From positions 35,242,590 to 35,306,589 of the forward strand of contig JBCNJP010000010.1 of the NCBI GenBank assembly GCA_039602395.1: 64,000 bases of DNA, read 5' to 3'. Under the pieces are notes generated by a model that was not told the DNA's origin, ran no database searches, and was given only the letters and a program-made list of their open reading frames with translations. This document shows positions 1 to 9,667 of the stretch, piece after piece. The number at the start of each line of letters is the position of its first letter. Positions within the stretch are counted from its first letter, which is position 1. Made by a program: the position numbers and the translations under genes. Source of the stretch: Deinandra increscens subsp. villosa (taxonomy: Eukaryota > Streptophyta > Magnoliopsida > Asterales > Asteraceae).

Positions 1-1286
1 TTCGGAGCAAACTTTTGGTATTCTTGATTTTTAGGTTGAGAGCATTCCCGAGCGAAGTGTCCGAAGTTTGAGCAATTATATAACCTCACCTTTGACTTGT
101 CAAAACCAATTCTTCCTCCAGAATTCAGGTCTTTTCTACCAGTCTTTTTCAAAAATCTCTTCACCCTTCTTGCAAGCATGGCAAATTGCTAATTAATATC
201 CATCAATTCCAAGTCACCTGGATCAACCTGATCATAATCCTCCTCAGTCAGTTCTGCATTACTTAGCTTCCCAGTTATGAGCCCATAATATGATGATACC
301 AACGCAGATACAAGAGCCATATAGTCTTCGGTAGTTGTAACCGACGTGGCCATTTTACTAGTATTCATCAGATTACTTGCTGGAACCGAGACGTTACACC
401 CTCCAGAACTATAATTGTAATCATAACTATTCGAACACATTTCATTTCCTGAGGTACATACATATCCAGGTAAATTTCCAGCTACGAAGGCCATAGCTGG
501 TGCAGAACTTGTCATCTTACCCGATTTACCCGAAATTGTTGCCGCGTTTAAACCATAGTACACATCAGGATTCTGGACTTCTGCAGGTGTTGTGTTAACA
601 TTTTTCATCTCTAAGTCTTGTGCGCAACTTACCCAACAGTTTCACAAACGGCAATTCTGGATAATCTTTATCATTCATAATCATCAACACATAGGATTCC
701 CACTATGATGGCAAACCTTCAAGCCATTTTTCCTTAAGCTCCTCATCGTCCTTCTTGATTTGAACGTTAACCATTTTAGACAACAAATGACAAAATCTTG
801 AAATCAAATCCGGAACGCTTTCACCATCAAATTGTTTGAAATTATCAAACTCCTTGTCCAGAACTTTCTTTTAACTCTTCTTGTATTATTCGTTGCCTTC
901 ACATCGTTCTTTGATTGTTGTCCACAATTCATGAGAATGTTTACAACTCTTAAATTGGTGTAGCAACTCCTTAGGAAGTGCTTGAGTTATAAGACCATAT
1001 ACTTTTTGTTCTCTCGTGTAATCCGTCTTTTTTATTAAGATCTAGGTTTCTTTGCATTATGAGCACATTGTTTTGTCCAACAGGATACACATATGGTGCA
1101 TCCAACGCAATCCATAAATCCGGATCGGTCGTTCCAATGTAAGCTTCGAACCTTTTCTTCCAATTTGCATAATCTTCAAACTTAAGAAGTTTAGGAACCT
1201 TCTGGGTCGTCCTAATTTCATTGTCGTAGTTCAATAAAGTCTGCATCTGAGACTGAATTGCAGCAAACACTTGATAATCCGACATT
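1..1286 (-). pseudogene. Copia-type Gag pseudogene, 5' part (element E1)
   Basis: Reads leftward from an ATG at 1286 (MSDYQVFAAIQ) and runs off the left edge. The N-terminal block (QKVPKLLKFEDYANWKKRFEAY) matches the Gag of elements D and F in this window almost word for word, which places it in the UBN2/DUF4219-like Copia Gag family. It packages element RNA in virus-like particles. Frameshifts and stops between about 610 and 1,000 split it. A zinc-knuckle-like stretch near 60-100 keeps NC..FGHFAREC, but the first Cys is lost. It is non-functional as read. The 3' part of E1 lies outside the window. Confidence 0.8.
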
Positions 1287-1804
1287 TTAAAAAAATTCAA
1301 ATTTCTGATTTGTCCGAACTTGCACCGAACTTGTAACAACCTCCGAACGTGCTCCGAACCTTCTCCGAACTCAATTACATGGTCTGAACGTGCTCCGAAC
1401 TTGTCACCGAACTCAGGTTTTCTGAAACAAAGACAAACCTCCGAACTCTACCTCCGATCTATGTCCGAACTCTCACCGAAGATGAACTCTCACCGAACTC
1501 CCTCTGAGAGACCTCCGAACGCTCACCGAATGAGGAAACTGACCGAACTTCACTCCGAACTCGTAAATCGGAGCGGTTACGCCGAACTAGAGGTTCGGTA
1601 GAAAGAGAATTTTTTTAAATTTTTTTGAATCTCACAGAAAAACACACACAAACGAGCTCAGAACAATCAGATGAACAAAAACGGACTGAAACAAGGAATT
1701 GTGTCGTAAATCATTGTGTTTTGAATGTAATTTTCAGAGACGAAGATGAATAACAAACTTTGAATTATACAATTGAATCAAATCGAACCAAACTATACCA
1801 GAAA
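1287..1804 (-). other. Leader of element E1 with CCGAAC repeats
   Basis: Untranslated leader between the primer binding site and gag. From 1313 to 1600 the words CCGAAC and TCCGAACT recur more than fifteen times, unlike the flanking bases. The same word is found in this element's own LTR. The plus-strand open frame over it (1320-1601) is only a by-product of the repeats. Confidence 0.7.
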
Positions 1805-1818
1805 GCTCTGATACCACT
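1805..1818 (-). promoter_or_regulatory. Primer binding site of E1
   Basis: On the minus strand this reads agtggtatcagagc, complementary to the 3' end of plant initiator tRNA-Met, the usual Copia primer. It directly abuts the LTR end at 1819. Confidence 0.85.
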
Positions 1819-2180
1819 TGAAAACGCGGGAGCGTCGGATCGGCTTAGTTCGATATCAATTGTATAAATGAGAATGTAAACAAACGGTGTAAATATCAAT
1901 ACTCAATCTCTCATTAACGATAAACATGATTACAAGAGAATCAGAGTATGAGAACACACACACTCTCAAAAGTTCGCTCAACAACAACTACTTACAAATA
2001 ACAAAGCGACACCTATTTATAGACTATTGTCCGTCCGAACTCCTAAGCCTATCCGAACCTCAGGTTCGGACAAGGATCGTTTGGGGTTCGGCCAGAGTTA
2101 GGCCGGCAGCAAAACAAGTGTAATCTTCATGTCTTCGAAACTCTGTCTGATCCAGCTCGTTGCCACATAATGTATCAACA
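1819..2180 (-). repeat. 5' LTR of element E1
   Basis: A 362-bp LTR in minus orientation. It starts TGTTGATACATT at 2180 and ends CGTTTTCA at 1819. A TATA box (tatttata, 2014-2021 plus strand) lies next to a perfect hairpin, TCCGAACC-tca-GGTTCGGA, near 2050. The PBS follows at the left. The partner 3' LTR is outside the window. Confidence 0.85.
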
Positions 2181-2412
2181 ATATAGACACACACATAAGC
2201 TTACAAGGCCTCCCAAGCCTAAGCTAACTAACTCCTAATTAATCTGTTTCAACCCACTAAGCCCAGCCCAACTTATTTAATATTACAAGCCTCATATTTC
2301 TAGCCTCTACAGTAAATCAGTATTTGATGAACCGGTCACAATCGATTGTGACGAACAACCTACATATGGGACATTTTGAAAACGAAGAGTTTTGCAAAAT
2401 GTAGGTTGATAT
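2181..2412. other. Spacer without recognised feature
   Basis: About 230 AT-rich bases between the E1 LTR and the element A LTR. I see no ORF or repeat here. It is presumably older sequence into which both elements inserted. Confidence 0.4.
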
Positions 2413-2746
2413 TGAAAGTGCGTGGACGTGGCGAATCATACTCAACTCATAGCATTTGGTAACAATTCGATAACAAACGAGAGTAAATAACAAGCTCAAT
2501 CTTATTGAAACCAAGAACAGATTATCAATACAGACTCACAGCTAAACACTATCAAAGCACACACTTAGCAAAACTCTCTTACATAATCCAAACCTATCAA
2601 CCTATATATATAGCTTAACTCTGTCCGAACCCTACTGGTCGTCCGAATTTGGAGTTCGGCCAAGGTTCGGCCAGGGTTCGGCATGCCTGAACTTCACTTC
2701 TCCAAAACTTTGTCTGATCCAGCATTACCATCTTCAGGTACTAACA
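2413..2746 (-). repeat. 3' LTR of element A
   Basis: A 334-bp minus-strand LTR: TGTTAGTACCTG at 2746, ending near CACTTTCA at 2413. It is immediately preceded (minus sense) by the polypurine tract aaggggggag (about 2749-2758). It holds a tatatata box at about 2602-2612 and CCGAAC/GTTCGG inverted words at 2620-2690. The last five bases before it, gatat (2408-2412), would be the target duplication, but the other end is lost. Confidence 0.75.
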
Positions 2747-2780
2747 AACTCCCCCCTTGGCAAATGCTGGTCAGTCTTGA

Positions 2781-5700
2781 TCAAACTTTAGCTCCATTCC
2801 CAGTCCATGCCAGCTCATGATTGTGCCCAACATAAATGTCGAATGCAAAACAAATCCTTATCACTCTCCGAAACTGTAACGCCTGATCCATGTAATCTGG
2901 ATGAAATAGAATCTGATTGTGATACAGCACATCTATATCAGCCTTTGATAAGTTAATCAGCCACATTGGATCATACACCTTTACAACCTTGTTGTCTTCT
3001 TCCAACACAATAACTGCTTCTCCAATCTTCTCATTGTAATACCAGCATTTCAGGTTTCTGATGAAATCTAACTCCATCTTCATCAGCTTCTTCCCGATTT
3101 GTTTAGGAATCTTTGTTGAATGTCTACGCCTTTTTGGTTTCTGAGGCTTCATGTATTGAAATCCAAAAGCACATTTTTTTTCAATTTGCTTTTTGAAATG
3201 AAAATCTCTCCAATCAGTGCCATAGTTACAAAAAGGTTTACGAGTAAGCTCCCGAACATCCCACACCGGCAATGTATCAAAGTCTCGTGCTGATTTGAAA
3301 TATTGATTTCCATGTTATCGTATAATTGCATAGCACTTAAGACTTTCAGCATACATCCAGCTGATAATTTCTCCTGAAGCTTGACCCTTGAATTTAACAT
3401 GTGTTCTTTGCTTGATTAGCTTAGGAAGAGGAACATAATTAGCATGAAATGTCTTCATGTATTCATCGAAAATCCATCTTTGATCATGTTCCTTTGCCTC
3501 TTTAGCAATCGGGTCTTCTGGTTTTTCTTCCTCTTTCTTTCTCAATTTCTCCTCAGCTTCTGCACTCTTCTCTTTGGGAAATACTTTGAAATCATCACCA
3601 GTCTGATTCTTGTTGAAATTAGAGTATAGATCTAGATATTCTTCTTCAGTGATATCTTCAATCTCAATTTCTTCATCAAACATATCCTTTTCAGATTCAG
3701 GTTCTGGTTCAGACGATTCATATTTATCAGGTGCAGCTTCAGAAGCTTTCTTCATCTCCTCGTCGTTTAACTCAAAAATTGCTTGAAGTTGTTCAGATGT
3801 CAGTTCACCAACAAACTCACCTTATTCTAGTATCTAAAGCATCTGTTTGAACTCATCCATACTTGTCGCAGTTTGATTTGACAGAATAGAAGCTATCGGC
3901 ACAACCTCTCTTGAATCAGACTCCCCCTGGGATGTAGAAGCCCCAGCACCCGAACCAATGTTTCCGGTTGGGCCTGAACCTCCACCAACATTCCCTTGAG
4001 GATCTTCATGATCAGGATCATCGTTCAAATACTTTAAATAATCATCTTGACAACCAGAACCAGACCCAATCTCCCCCTGAGCTTTAAATTTCTGCATCAA
4101 GAATTCTATTTGCTCACTCATCTCGAGAAGCATAGCACTATGGGTCTGACTAGCCTCATTCAAACGTTGAATCTCCTGATCTTTAGCTGCTGCACCAATT
4201 ATCAATTGTAAAAGCATTTGAGATTTCTCTTCATCCTTTCTCTTTAATACTTCAATCACCTTCGATTGTTCAGCATTCTAGACTTTCTAGGCATCAATCT
4301 GTAATTGTTGCTCAAGTAAAGCACTATTCAGTAGACTAGCCTGTGAGAAAGAAATAGAGCCTTGGTCAAGATTAAAATTCACATCTGGAGATGCAGTTGA
4401 AGCTGTAGCAGTTGAGAAGACAGGAGTTGTTGGTGTTGAACCCATAGGCTGATTAGCATACTGAGCACCAGCACTTGCTGAAGGTGATGTGCTAGCTGAT
4501 GTAGATCTTGTAGCATTCATCAAATCTTGTAAAAAGTCAGACTAAACATCAGCTGGAGCTGTAGAAACAGTAGTAGTAGTCGTGGTTACTGCAGTACCAT
4601 CTGAAGAAGATACCCTGGGACGAGCTTGCAAAATATATTGTTGACCTTTATGCTTTTTACATCTCCCACCAGCAGCAATTGACTTCTTCCTCCGTTTTGA
4701 AGGAGTGACAGAAGAAGTAGCAGTGATTGGCTACTTGCCCTTACCAGGAGCATCATCATCGGGATCATAATCTTCATCAGACTCAGATGGAGCCTTGTCT
4801 TCATAAACACGACCAATGTAACGGTCGTTGTTCTTCTTTAAACTGGTACGATAAGCCAGATGCTCATCACTACCTTTCTTGACCTTCTTGTTCTTTGAAC
4901 CAACCCGTATAAACAAATGGGTCGTTTGTATCTGAGACATCTTCAGAGTTAGGCTCAAGAAAATCATCATCATCATCCGATTCTTCATCTTAATCAATCA
5001 AGGTATTAACAGCTAATGTCTCAGTCACACTGACAGTTGCATGAACTTCGTAGGCTGAGACCACCAGTTCAGAAACAGATGGTTGAGAGACAACAGGCTC
5101 TTGAAATCCCGGATTTTGTACTACAGGCGGTGTCTGGGTCTTTTGTTTGGGTCTTTTATTTCTTGACTGTTGTGGTTGCTGATTTTGTTCCACAATCCAA
5201 CTATAATCTAATTCTTCAGAGTCACTGTCTTGTGTATGATGAGGTGCGCCCTGAGCTGGTGCCACATAATTGGAATTAGCCAAGTGACCAATCAATCGCT
5301 TTAACTTTGGAATATCAGTCGGTGCCTTTTTCTGATATGAAGCCAATGCACCCACACTTGTCTCATTCATATGCTTTAGTTCAAATTTCTGAGCTTCATC
5401 CTTCTCCAAACTTAGATACAGATTATTTAAAATCATTTGAAGAAACCTCGGTACAAAGCTACTTTCTTTTGCCTCTGAGTTAAATTCTCTCTCATGTAAA
5501 AGAAAATCAGACCGACAATGTTGTAAGGACGGTTCATTATCAAAGCATTCATTAGCGATATCATCTACTGATTAAGTTCATCATGCCCCGCAATCCTGTT
5601 TCCTGGACAATGTAACAGAACATGGGCCAGAAACTTGTATGGCACGCTCAAAGATGACTTATATATCCACTCACAGCTTGGATCATCAGTGTACCAAATT

Positions 5701-5941
5701 CTTTTCAGCAACGCCACATTATCAGCATGAGAAATTTCCAAAGGAACTGCTGGTGTATCATCATTCAACTGCAAAACCCTTTTAACATCTGCTTCAGTGA
5801 ATTGCAGTAATCCTAATTGGATCATCATAAATACTTCTCGCAGTAGACCAAAATTTCACAACAATATCCCAATACACGTCACACGTTTCTGTAATAGCAT
5901 GATGTATCCTCGGTCTGCGTAGAAAATCAAATATTCCTGAT
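2781..5941 (-). pseudogene. Large non-Gag LTR-element ORF, copy A (broken)
   Basis: Read leftward, successive fragments (5828-5565, 5436-4990, 4997-4731, 4523-4287, 4259-3834, 3755-3315, 3272-2781) line up in order with copies B and C, so this was one protein of roughly 1,000 residues. Order of parts: an N-terminal region with a TEADVKRVLQLND motif; a Gln/Pro/Asp-rich middle; a Lys-rich segment; a short coiled coil (4259-4100); a Gly/Ser linker; acidic stretches; and a conserved C-terminal block with WDVRELTRKP, GEAVIVLEEDNKVVKVYDPM, MWLINL and YHNQILFHPDY. It has no RT, integrase, protease or zinc knuckle. It resembles Asteraceae hypothetical proteins sometimes named longin-like; function is unknown. 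The stop lies about 25 bases from the PPT and 3' LTR, so the ORF fills the element. The N-terminus is cut at 5941 by element B. Confidence 0.7.
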
Positions 5942-6269
5942 TGAAAACGCTAGAGCGTAAGGATCATGTTCAGTTCGACATCAATGTGATAGTTAAACGA
6001 CAACAATACGTGTAAATATAAAGCTCAATCTCTCATTCAATATCAAGTACGAAATATAAAGATAATCAGAACTGTTTACACATTACAAAACACACACTAT
6101 TGCAAAACTCGTTACAGAAAACTAAGCTATCAACCTATTTATAAGACAACCTGCTGTCCGAACTCCCAGCTGGTCCGAACCCTAGGTTCGGCCAGTAGGA
6201 CGTGGTTGAAATCTTCAAGTCTTCAAACGCTTTGTCTGATCCAGTATGTTGCCACACGATGTATCAACA
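5942..6269 (-). repeat. 3' LTR of element B
   Basis: A 328-bp LTR in minus orientation: TGTTGATACATC at 6269, ending GCGTTTTCA at 5942. It is preceded in minus sense by a PPT (aagggggag, about 6272-6281). A TATA box lies at about 6137-6144 (plus tatttata). Just upstream is the hairpin CCGAACC-cta-GGTTCGG. It sits inside copy A, whose reading stops at ctgat (5937-5941); that word would be the target duplication. The B 5' LTR was not found. Confidence 0.8.
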
Positions 6270-6303
6270 AACTCCCCCTTGGCAAATGCTGGACCGTTCT
6301 TCA

Positions 6304-8345
6304 TCAACCTTGAACATCAGCCTCATTTCCAGTCCATATCAGCTCATCATTATGCCCGACATAGATATTGAAACTGCAACGCCTGCTCCATATAATCAGG
6401 ATGATACAGGATCTGATTATGATACAGCATATCAATATCAGCCTTAGACAGATTTATCAGCCACATCAGATCATAGAATTTCACAACCCTGTTTTCATCT
6501 TTCAACACAATAACAGCTTCACCAGTCTTCTCATTATAATACCGCCATCTCAAATCTTTGATAAAGTCTAACTCCATCTTCATCAGTTGAATCTTTTTCA
6601 TCACAACAGGCTTCTTCTTGAAAATCAACATTATCAGCTTCTTCCCGGTCTTCTTATGAATCTTTGTTGGATGTTGATGCCTTTTTGGTTTTTGACGATT
6701 CAAAAATTGAAATCCTTTTCTGCATTCTTTCTCAATAAGCTTTTTGAAGTGAAAACCCTTCCAATCAGTGCCATAGTTGCACAAAGGCTTTCGTGTCAAC
6801 TCTCGAACATCCCAAACCGGTAAGCTACTGAAATCTCTTGCACATTTGAAGTACCGGATACCGTGTTGACGTTTTATCCCATAGCACTTCAAACTATCAG
6901 CATACATCCAATTGATAATATCACCCGAAGCTTGACCTTTGAATTTGACATATGATCTTTGTTTGATTGGCTTCGGAGGAGGAACGTAGTTGGCATGAAA
7001 TTTCTTCATGTATTCATCAAATACCCAACGTTGTTTCTGTTCCTTAGCCTCCTTAGCAATTGGATCTTCAGGTATCTCAGCTTTTTTCTTCTTCAACCTT
7101 TCCTCAGCTTCACCACCCTTTTCCTTAGGAAAGTGTAGGATCGTTATAAGTTAGAGTTAAACTTAAACAAAGCCCTTTACTTGCAAATATAACCCTGCGG
7201 AATTAAAGTTATATTTCACTTTACTCAAGCAATATTAAGTTCTTGTGTATAATGTAAAAGCTTGATTTGCAAAGATATAGTAACAACAAAGTATCAAATA
7301 CTCGGCACTATTTGCATTAACTCGAAGCTACACTATTACAAGTTGTTTAAGAACTGATAACAACAAAGATAATCGTCATGTGTAAACTAGAGCTAACTAA
7401 GCTATATATAGTGCTGATGAGATCAATGACAGCCATTGATCTCATGCGATCTAATCTAGACCGTAAACTAAAAAGTCAAATACAAACTACCAAAAGAATA
7501 AACATCGACAATTGGAATATCTTGCGTGTTTGCAGCACCATACTACTTTAGGAGAGCGGCTTGAATCAGATATAGAAGCATACGAGAAGCTTTTGCAGGA
7601 TTGGACTTGCTGAAAAGACATTTCAGGAAAAGTCCGGTTGAACTCATTATCTGGTGTATAATAGAGTTCACCCGGAATATTCGCTAAGGGACAAAACTGC
7701 TTCTTTCCGCTTGAACTGCCAGTTCCGCTTGAAGTAAGAATTCCGCTTCAACTTCAACTTCAGCCGGAACTATACAAAATTGGCATTCAGCCGGAAATCT
7801 TCCAAGCACAATATTCCTTACAGAAAGAATTCAAAATCATCACCAGTCTGATCGTTGAAATTTGAGTACATACCAGGATATTCTTCCTCTGTAATGTCTT
7901 CGACCTCAACTTCTTCATCAAAGATATCTTCCTCATCTTCATTTGACTCTGGATCAGATGATTAATAATTCCTCGGTTCAGTTTCAGAAGTCTTCTTCAT
8001 TTCCTCATCATTCAAATCAAACACTGCTTGCAGTTGTTTAGCTGTAAGATCACCAACAAACTCTCCTTCTTCTAGTGTTTGTAGCATTTCTTTGAATTCA
8101 CCCAAACTAACCGCAGCTTGATTTGACGGGATCGAAGTGATTGGCATTGCTTCTTTTGCAGTACTCCAGAACTCCAGCAAAATATCACGATACACATCAC
8201 ATGATTGTGTGATTGCATAGTGAATCCTCGATCAACGTAGAAAGTTATAATTTCCAGATCATCCAAATTTAGCGAGCTTTGATCGGGCAACGACAAGATG
8301 AGCACATACGTTATGCTTGTCACCGACTTTTAATTCGTTCGCCAT
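6304..8345 (-). pseudogene. Large non-Gag LTR-element ORF, copy B (internally deleted)
   Basis: Starts at the ATG at 8345 (MANELKVGDKHN), equivalent to the start of copy C. After an EFWSTA motif it jumps straight to the segment equivalent to copy A position 3910, so about 1.9 kb of the middle (disordered region and coiled coil) is missing. The C-terminal block is the longest open stretch (7096-6350, 248 aa) and keeps WDVRELTRKP, GEAVIVLKDENRVVKF, MWLINL and YHNQILYHPDYM. A loss of about 29 bases near 6375 removes a conserved stretch and shifts frame just before the stop. A 689-bp solo LTR splits it at 7133. Function unknown. Confidence 0.7.
7134..7822 (-). repeat. Solo LTR, 689 bp, in copy B
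   Basis: TGTAGGATCG...CCTTACA flanked by the perfect 5-bp duplication gaaag (7129-7133 and 7823-7827). Removing it plus one duplication rejoins copy B in line with copy A. A tatatata box near 7405 fits minus-strand transcription. The U3 side carries repeated words such as ttccgcttgaa and its variants (7700-7770). There is no internal region, so it is a recombination remnant. Confidence 0.9.
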
Positions 8346-8804
8346 ATCTGAAAACACATAAAATGAAAAGTTCATTAAATTCCATGTTATTAACATATAT
8401 ATTTACCAATTTCGTCAGTTGGTTGTCGTTCGCGTAAATAAACAACTTTTTAGTCAAAAAGTTATCTTGGCCGAACATGGTTTGAACCATGTCCAAACTT
8501 GGTGCGAACTGAGACTGAGATCCGAACATGGTCCGAACCCAGTGGTCAACATCCGAACCTCATGGTCAATGTCCGAACGATGTCCGAACTTTGTCCGAAC
8601 TCCAGGTTCGGAATCCGAACTTCACGTTCGGAGCCTGACGAACTCCGAGAGGTTTGAATCTCAAACCAATCGATTCAGACCAAATCAGACCCTAAAAATT
8701 GAACCCATGGAGCGGTTTTTGATGACAAACCCATAGAACCATTTTTTATCTTCTGAAATCATGTATTTAATGGTTAAATTTTTTTTATCTATGAGTTAAA
8801 AAAT
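8346..8804 (-). other. Leader upstream of copy B
   Basis: Untranslated leader in minus sense, rich in GTTCGGA/TCCGAAC words (8460-8640), including one gene-proximal inverted pair at 8597-8630. No PBS is seen. It is cut at 8804 by insertion of element D, and its continuation should begin at 14962. Confidence 0.55.
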
Positions 8805-9145
8805 GTTGATACCTGATATGTGCGTCGTGTGAAGTATCAAGCAATGTACAAGATCAAGTCAAAGTATACTTGGCCGAACCTAGTCCGAACCTGGAGTTCG
8901 GACTGGACGAACCTGGGGTTCGGACAGGGATCGCCCAACATGGTATAAATAGTTGTTTGATCTTTGTAATAGTTAGTTCTGAGCGTGAGAGATTTCCGCT
9001 AAGTGTGTGTTTCTGAGAGTGTTCTCTGTGTGTGTATTCTGAGTGTTTCACTGATTGTAATTGTTCATTGTGATCAATAAAACAATCGTTTAATTACGTT
9101 TTGATGTTTGAGTTGAGTAGACGATCCGATGCTCACGCATTTTCA
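8805..9145 (+). repeat. 5' LTR of element D
   Basis: TGTTGATACC...ATTTTCA. U3 carries the hairpin GTCCGAAC-ctgga-GTTCGGAC (8883-8903) and a second GAACCtggGGTTCG pair. A TATAAATA box follows at 8944-8951, about 40 bases downstream. Transcription would start near 8975. Confidence 0.9.
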
Positions 9146-9160
9146 AGTGGTATCAGAGCT
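9146..9160 (+). promoter_or_regulatory. Primer binding site of element D
   Basis: agtggtatcagagct directly follows the LTR end CA. It is complementary to the 3' end of initiator tRNA-Met. Confidence 0.9.
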
Positions 9161-9667
9161 TTCTTGTTCACTCTACGAATCTATGGTTGCTATTTTCGGA
9201 TTTTTGAAGCGTTTTTAGTGATTCTCGAGTTTGTATTTGTGTTTTTCATCAATTCTATCGATTGTTTGGTGTCAAATCTGCTTCCAAACCATTTTCTATC
9301 GATTTTTCTGATCCACAGTAACGAGTTTCGTCAAAATCAGTCCATTTTCGCGCGTTTTTGAAAAATGAAATCGAGGTTCGGAGTTCACTGTTCAGGTTCG
9401 GTGTAACCGCCCCGAACTTCAAGTTTGGTCGATGTTCGGTCCATCTTCGGTGAGAGTTCGGAGTTTTGGTCTTGTTCGGTCGAGGTTCGAAGGTCGATCG
9501 GTGCGAGATTGGAGCTACATTAGTTCGGTCGAAGTTCAGACAATTGATTTTGATTCGGATCTAGTTCGGACAGAGTTCGGACTTTGGATTTAGGTTCGGA
9601 CGAGGTTCGGAGGTCAGTGATAGGTTCGGACCAATTTCGGCCGGCAGAATCTAAAAGTTTTCAAACG
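9161..9667 (+). other. Leader of element D with GTTCGG repeats
   Basis: A 500-base untranslated leader. From 9370 to 9640 the word (a)gttcgg(a) recurs about twenty times, in contrast to the AT-rich first half. The open frame upstream of the ATG (from 9584) is a by-product. Confidence 0.65.

Noticed and set aside
8883..8903. Heat-shock elements in the Copia LTRs, as in heat-activated ONSEN
   Set aside because: GAA and TTC blocks are present, but the spacing is not the nGAAnnTTCn pattern.
9146..9160. tRNA-like sequence
   Set aside because: Only the primer site complementary to the tRNA 3' end; no tRNA body.
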